Source: Mytilus galloprovincialis
Lineage: Eukaryota; Mollusca; Bivalvia; Mytilida; Mytilidae
Assembly (NCBI RefSeq): GCF_965363235.1
Contig: NC_134840.1
Location: forward strand, 59,638,793-59,702,792
Direction of reading: 5' to 3'
Length of the DNA: 64,000 nt
Shown piece by piece: positions 57,830-64,000 of this stretch. The stretch's first letter is position 1, and each line of letters begins with the position of its first letter. The position numbers and the translations under genes were made by a program. The notes under the pieces are model-generated. The model searched no databases, had not been told where the DNA came from, and worked only from the letters and a program-made list of their open reading frames with translations.

Positions 57830-58063
57830 TATTTTGCTCTCATTTCAAACATTAGTTAGTAAATAATTGTAAACAAAGTAAATGGTTTCACAATTTTTGC
57901 AGATCCCCATGAAAGACTAAATGCCATGACGCCATTATAAAGTAGAAAAACGAGAATAAAATTACATCCTGCTTATACATAGGGAAATATTCAATGCTTT
58001 CCTGCATTACCACCAATCCCCCTTTTCCGCTTAATTCAAATAAAAAAAAACATTACAATGACA

Positions 58064-58513
58064 TTAGAATGAAATTCAAAACAGTGTGGCTGTGACCATT
58101 GATTGACACATTAAATTCATCCATTGACTGGGACAATTTACGTGAACGTTTGTCTGTAACGACCACTGTTTACGACGTACCTACGATAGACATTTAAACA
58201 GTGGGGTCACCAAAGGTTTCTTAACGCCTTTAATTATAAAATAATTCGAAAAATTAATCAGGAATAACCTTTATGTTTTGATTTATATAATTGATATAAA
58301 TCAAAACATCGTGTTATTTCTGATTAATTTTTCGAATTACTTTATTAAGGTGTTGAGAACCTTTGGTGACTCCATAGTTTAAGTGTCTTTAACAAGTACA
58401 TAATGAGCAGTGATCGTTACATACAAACGTTCACCTAAATTGTCCCAGTCAATGGATGAATTTAATATGTCAATCAATGGCCACAGCCACACTGTTTTGA
58501 ATTTCATTCTATA
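58064..58513. mobile_element. 450-bp foldback element, copy 2
   Basis: Same palindrome as 56351-56799 with a few differences (for example GTGGCTGTGACCATTGATTG). It lies just downstream of glycine-rich gene 2, so its last exon is bracketed by two copies. Confidence 0.8.
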
Positions 58514-59019
58514 TAAATAAAAAAGATCTAAGTAAGTAAGTTCCATAGTAAGATAATGGTTTAAAAGATGTCTTCTCTTTTTATAAAAATAGCAAAGTCT
58601 ATGTTTTGCTAGGGGTAATCCAAACATTTCTTTTCATCAAAATAGAATTAGAGGTGCAAAATGCTATACGATACCGATGATGTTTAAAAGTTCAAACATA
58701 AAAGAAACACAGTCTCAATGTAAGGAAGAGTTGCAAGCACAACGTTCGACGAACGAACGATAGAAGGAACAAACAAACTGACTTTAAAACACAACGCCCA
58801 CTGGACACAATCTCTTCAGTAAGCAGAGTATTATACGAAAGTTGAAAAGGGTGCATATATTTTATTAGTGGCCGCTGTTGATAAACTATCTATTAATAGC
58901 ACACATGTTATTTTTACAATATTGCATGATAGATGTTGCTTTTGTATTTACAAATATTAGATTTGTTGATTAATAATACTGACACATGACATAATTTGTA
59001 GAACTGTTAATAGTCTCAC

Positions 59020-59150
59020 GGTAAATAAAGGCAACAGTAGTATACCCGCAGTTCGAAAGTCATAAATCGATTGAGAGAAAACAATTTAGGGCTACAAATT
59101 AAAACCAAAGGAAACACATCAACAGCATAAACAAGGATATGCCATCTTGG
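59020..59150 (+). repeat. Dispersed repeat (AACAGTAGTATACC type)
   Basis: AAAGGCAACAGTAGTATACC, GTCATAAATCGATTGAGAGA, GGAAACACATCAACA; complement of the 48540 family. Confidence 0.55.
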
Positions 59151-59429
59151 TTCTTATAATTTGATCGTGTGTTAAAGAAAAAACGAAAAACAAAACAAAA
59201 CAAAACAAAAAAGGCTGCAAATGATATGTTCAGAACCGATAGAAATTAGTTGAAGGTAGAAACCAGGTTGTGATTTAACATCTTGGCCCAGAGGCAAAAT
59301 AAAATAAAGGGCCATTGTTATGAGGTCACTTGAAAAGACAACGTAAACAAAGTCATACTTTAAAATCAAATGCCAAGACATAAAGTTTGTGATAACTACA
59401 ATTTGTAGAATACAGATTAGGTATACATG

Positions 59430-59940
59430 TATATTGATATTGTCAGATTTATAAATTCATTGTTTACAAAACTTTTGAATTTTTGAAATACTAAGGTTTT
59501 TCTGCCTCAGGAATTGATTACCTTAGCTGTATTTGGTTTTTTTTGGAGGGGGGGAGGAATTTGGGTTCTCAATGGTCTTCAACTTCGTACTTTTTTTTTG
59601 TTTTAAGCGTCACTGTTGAGTCTTTTGTAGAAGAAATGTGCGTCCGGCGTAAATACAAAATTCAATCCTGGTATCTATACTGAGTTTATTTACAACCACT
59701 GGGTCGATGCCACTGCTGGTGGAGTTTTACTTCCCTGAGGGTATCACCAGCTCAGTAGTCAGCACTTCTGTGCTCACATGAATTATCATTGATATGGTCA
59801 TATTTATAAATTAAGTGTTTACAAAATATTTAACCTTTTTAACTTTTTTGGTTTCGAGCGTCACTTGTGAATCTTTTGTAGACGAAACGCGCGTCTGGTG
59901 TCAACTCAAAATTTAATCCTGGTATCTTTGATGTGTTTAT
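59430..59940 (+). repeat. Tandem CGT-core repeat, about 1.5 units
   Basis: Two cores, AGCGTCACTGTTGAGTCTTT...GTGCGTCCGGCG near 59610 and GAGCGTCACTTGTGAATCTT...CGCGCGTCTGG near 59860, each followed by AATCCTGGTATCT. A block between them has CCACTGGGTCGATGCCACTG and CAGCTCAGTAGTCAGCAC. Confidence 0.6.
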
Positions 59941-60079
59941 CTAAGCAATGACTGCACGTTTCGATATATGCGGGAAAGAAATTTATTAACACATTATGGC
60001 CTTTGTCCCTTTAGCACCTCATTTGGAAATGCTTTACAATCAAAATATTATATTTTGGGACATAGATTCATTTATAATA

Positions 60080-60270
60080 GAACAGTGAAACAGTAGTATA
60101 CCGCTGTTCTATAGTCATTAATTGATATAGACAAAACAAATCCGGGTTACAAACTAAAACTGATGGAAATACATTAAACATAACAGGAAAACAATGAAAC
60201 AACAGAAACACTGAAGTGCAACAAAAAACCAAACGACAATACAAGGCACACAGAAACGATCTATGAGAAA
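60080..60270 (+). repeat. Dispersed repeat (AACAGTAGTATACC type), longer copy
   Basis: GAAACAGTAGTATACCGCTG through AACAATGAAACAACAGAAAC to GTGCAACAAAAAACC; complement of 48540-48715. Confidence 0.55.
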
Positions 60271-60484
60271 ACAACATTTTCTTTGCTACAGGACATTGTA
60301 AGAAAAATGGTGGGTTGATCCTGGCTTTTTGCCTTGCCAAACCTCGCACTTTTATGGCAATGTTAAACATAACAATAACGTGACAACATTACATGACAGG
60401 ACTACAAATAAATGGAAGAACATTTAGGACAGAAATACACAAATAAATAAAACAATAGAACATTTCGACATGCTAATATTTATC

Positions 60485-60715
60485 AGGTACCAGGCTTATA
60501 ATTTAATACGCCAGACGCGTATTTCGTTTACATAAGATTCATAAGTGACGCTCATGTATCTTTGAAGAAAGCCAAACAAAGTTGATGACCAAAAATTAAT
60601 GACCAAGAAGTAATAAATGAAGAAAGCCAAACAAAGTTGATGACCAAAAATTAATGACCAAGAAGTAATAAATGAAGAAAGCCAAACAAAGTTGATGACC
60701 AAAAAAGTTGTGGCA
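60485..60715 (-). mobile_element. CGT-core element with internal 55-bp tandem repeat
   Basis: The complement carries the core ACGCGTCTGG and GAGCGTCACTTATGAATCTT. Its body segment has been tandemly amplified three times (about 60565-60707; unit begins GAAGAAAGCCAAACAAAGTT). Confidence 0.65.
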
Positions 60716-61530
60716 AATAAAGCTAAGGTTATCTGTCTAATATAAGAAAATCCTTAGTATTTAGACACATTTATACTTTTACAAACAGCAAACTTATAAA
60801 AATGAACGTATAATAGATATACATGTCAATACCAAAGACCGTACCTAACCACAGAATAAAAACGAACACGTAAAACAACCTAGGTCAGCACACAAAAACA
60901 GTACAAAAGAACCACGCATTGTCTTTCATTCGTCTTTCTATTGAACACCATACTAAGCGTAACACAGAAAAACAAGAAAATAAGTGTAATCATTCGAAAA
61001 CCAAACACAAACATTACGGATTTTAGAATTAAGGGAGGGGACTTCAACAAAAAAAATTATTCTTTCCCAAATATTCAGTGTACAAAATAAGTGCTCAAAA
61101 CACAAAATTCAAATTTGTGGTAAAAAAGCATTAGAGTACTAAATGCTTGATTTTGTGCACACATTCTATACTCCAAGTACTGAGTAAAGTGTAATAACCG
61201 TAGGTCTAGTAAATTGCTGCTTCTGATCCTGAGTAGGATAAATAGTGTGTAAGTCTGACACAGAAAAATACGAAAATAAGTGCTATTATAATAGAACAAA
61301 AAAAATATGTTGTTTTGAAAAATAGGGGAGGACCAACAAAAACTGTTTAGTCCCAAGTACCTGTGGAAATGATTGCATCGGCTTACACCAAGATCCATTA
61401 ACTTTTTAAATCCTGTACATATAATGTGCATGGCCTGGCAAAATTAATCCTTTTGTTTTGTTTTCTTTTATATTCAACCTACATGTACTTGCATTCAGAT
61501 AAAGACATGTGAAAGAAACTGATCAATAAA
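60716..61530. other. AT-rich spacer before the satellite
   Basis: The 118-codon minus-strand frame at 61075-61431 has no recognisable features. GACACAGAAAAA.A.GAAAATAAGTG occurs twice (about 60962 and 61258), a short diverged duplication. Confidence 0.35.
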
Positions 61531-61550
61531 TTTGGTTGGTATAGACAACT

Positions 61551-63325
61551 AAATACATGGCAGGTCTATTTGTACACTATTTATACACTGATAGGTATCC
61601 ACTTCTGATACATGGCAGGTCTATTTATACACTATTTATACACTGACAGGCATCCACTTCTAATACATGGCAGGTCTATTTATACACTATTTATACACTG
61701 ACAGGTATCCACTTCTAATACATGGCAGGTCTATTTATACACTATTTATACACTGACAGGCATCCACTTCTAATACATGGCAGGTCTATTTATACACTAT
61801 TTATACACTGACAGGCATCCACTTCTAATACATGGCAGGTCTATTTGTACACTATTTATACACTGACAGACATCCACTTCTAATACATGGCAGGTCTATT
61901 TGTACACTATTTATACACTGATAGGTATCCACTTCTAATACATGGCAGGTCTATTTGTACACTATTTATACACTGATAGGTATCCACTTCTAATACATGA
62001 CAGGTGTATTTATACACTATTTATACACTGACAGGTATCCACTTCTAATACATGGCAGGTCTATTTATACACTATTTATACACTGACAGGCATCCACTTC
62101 TAATACATGGCAGGTCTATTTATACACTATTTATACACTGACAGGCATCCACTTCTAATACATGGCAGGTCTATTTGTACACTATTTATACACTGACAGA
62201 CATCCACTTCTAATACATGGCAGGTCTATTTGTACACTATTTATACACTGACAGGCATCCACTTCTAATACATGGCAGGTCTATTTGTACACTATTTATA
62301 CACTGACAGGCATCCACTTCTAACACATGGCAGGTCTATCTGTACACTATTTATACACTGACAGGCATCCACTTTTATGGTTAGTATAGACAACTAAATA
62401 CATGACAGGTCTATTTATACACTATTTATACACTGACAGGTATCCACTTCTAATACATGGCAGGTCTATTTATACACTATTTATACACTGACAGGCATCC
62501 ACTTCTAATACATGGCAGGTCTATTTATACACTATTTATACACTGACAGGCATCCACTTCTAATACATGGCAGGTCTATTTGTACACTATTTATACACTG
62601 ACAGACATCCACTTCTAATACATGGCAGGTCTATTTGTACACTATTTATACACTGACAGGCATCCACTTCTAATACATGGCAGGTCTATTTGTACACTAT
62701 TTATACACTGACAGGCATCCACTTCTAACACATGGCAGGTCTATCTGTACACTATTTATACACTGACAGGCATCCACTTTTATGGTTAGTATAGACAACT
62801 AAATACATGGCAGGTCTATTTGTACACTATTTATACACTGACAGGCATCCACTTTTAATACATGACAGGTCTATTTGTACACTATCTATACACTGACAGA
62901 CATCCACTTTTAATACATGACAGGTCTATTTGTACACTATTTATACACTGACAGGTCTATTTATACACTATTTATACACTGACAGGCATCCACTTTTAAT
63001 ACATGACAGGTCTATTTATACACTATTTATACACTGACAGGCATCCACTTTTAATACATGACAGGTCTATTTGTACACTATTTATACACTGACAGGTCTA
63101 TTTATACACTATTTATACACTGACAGGCATCCACTTTTAATACATGACAGGTCTATTTGTACACTATTTATACACTGACAGACATCCACTTTTAATACAT
63201 GACAGGTCTATTTATACACTATTTATACACTGACAGGCATCCACTTCTAATACATGGCAGGTCTATTTGTACACTATTTACACACTATTTGTACACTATT
63301 TATACACTGACAGACATCCACTTTT
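61551..63325. repeat. 55-bp satellite array, about 32 units
   Basis: The unit runs AATACATGGCAGGTCTATTT, ATACACTATTTATACACTGA, CAGGCATCCACTTCT. Variants alternate in ATTTATAC/ATTTGTAC and in GGCATCC/GGTATCC/GACATCC. A 20-bp extra spacer (TGGTTAGTATAGACAACTAA) occurs near 61534, 62379 and 62784. The stretch between the last two is a seven-unit block of about 405 bp that repeats the preceding seven units. Units after 62860 lose their regularity. Confidence 0.92.
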
Positions 63326-64000
63326 ACTTCTCTTTTCATCAGAAATATTTGTGTACTTGATCTTCTTTTGAAAATTATTCCTAAAAATATACTGTATAGG
63401 GTTGGTTATTTTTGTCGTTATTTGCTGTCTTATTGAAGTATACTCATTTTTGTTCGAAAACCAAATGCAGTAATTTGCTTGGTTAATTATTGAGTCAAAG
63501 TACGATAAATCGTACTCAATATTTTGATGGAAGAACGATTATCTGCCTTATTGAAAATGATTTGTATTCTACTGTCTCCTAATATTATGATGGGAATGGT
63601 CTGGAAGATGTGGACCAAAAGGACTTTTTTAAAATTTATTCATACAAACTGGCAAATATAAACGTAAAACCTTTCAAAATAGTTTTAAGTGAAGGTCATA
63701 AACCAACAAAGATATGTAGACGATGATTTCTGATTCTCTGTTTGAAGTTTCTATGGTTTATTTTTTCTGCATCCAACGCTTCTTTAATTCGTTACTAAAA
63801 TGTAGTAATAGGATTATATTCAAATGTTCCCTGCGTATTTGTCATTAACTTACTGGAATATATTGAAAACGTACCATTTGGACTTTTGGAAATTTTCATT
63901 TGCCGACTCCCTTCTTGATTAAATAATGTGTCCACTTATCACAAACACATTGATCAACGAAACATCTCGTCTTCCAAATCGGAAGATATTGACATGTCGA
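63326..64000. other. AT-rich flank
   Basis: No gene or repeat recognised at the window end. Confidence 0.35.

Noticed and set aside
61551-63325. Possible CRISPR array
   Set aside because: Units are directly adjacent with no unique spacers, and the context is an animal genome; it is a satellite.
1-64000. tRNA or rRNA genes
   Set aside because: No cloverleaf with the expected A and B box spacing and no rRNA-like block was recognised by eye; a covariance-model scan would be decisive.

Overview
This window looks like nuclear DNA of a marine bivalve, most likely a Mytilus-type mussel. It is AT-rich, with long repeat-filled introns. Its spliced genes are animal genes, and several dispersed repeats, such as those with the core GACGAAACGCGCGTCTGG and those bounded by TATACGACCGCA, are ones I associate with mussel DNA from memory. 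No database search was possible. Layout: (1) 1-557, an inverted-repeat element holding an SGNH-hydrolase-like fragment. (2) 3673-4716, WDR53 in one coding exon (+). (3) 8861-20619, EIF4E2 (4EHP) on the minus strand in seven coding exons. (4) 20747-36626, MED4 on the plus strand in six coding exons. (5) 45209-57829, two tandem plus-strand genes for small secreted glycine-rich proteins that I do not recognise by name. (6) The rest is repeats, ending in a 55-bp satellite at 61551-63325. Both conserved gene models splice into uninterrupted frames (224 aa and 259 aa) with canonical splice sites. EIF4E2 and MED4 are head to head: 127 bp separate their start codons, and this gap holds an ETS-type site and two CCAAT boxes in reverse, so it is probably a shared bidirectional promoter. 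One product is a cap-binding translational repressor and the other a Mediator subunit, so the shared promoter need not mean a shared pathway. The MED4 exon 5/intron 5 boundary has been amplified into a 78-bp minisatellite of about two dozen units. Each unit carries a copy of the 5' splice site, and a solo LTR and a SINE-like element have since inserted into the array. The two glycine-rich genes (181 aa and 102 aa predicted) share a TATA box, a signal-peptide exon, a conserved C-terminal block, a tiny last coding exon and similar 3' ends. They differ in the number of 16-residue repeats. Their composition suggests an extracellular matrix role, for example in shell or byssus, but this is inference. 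They are the best candidates for something undescribed. Introns and spacers hold many non-autonomous DNA transposons with visible ends: two hAT-type elements with a common core but unrelated termini, one Mutator-like element with a 9-bp target duplication, Harbinger-like and TA-flanked MITEs, large fold-back elements, and two near-identical copies of an element bounded by G and C homopolymers. No tRNA, rRNA, CRISPR array or intact transposase was found.
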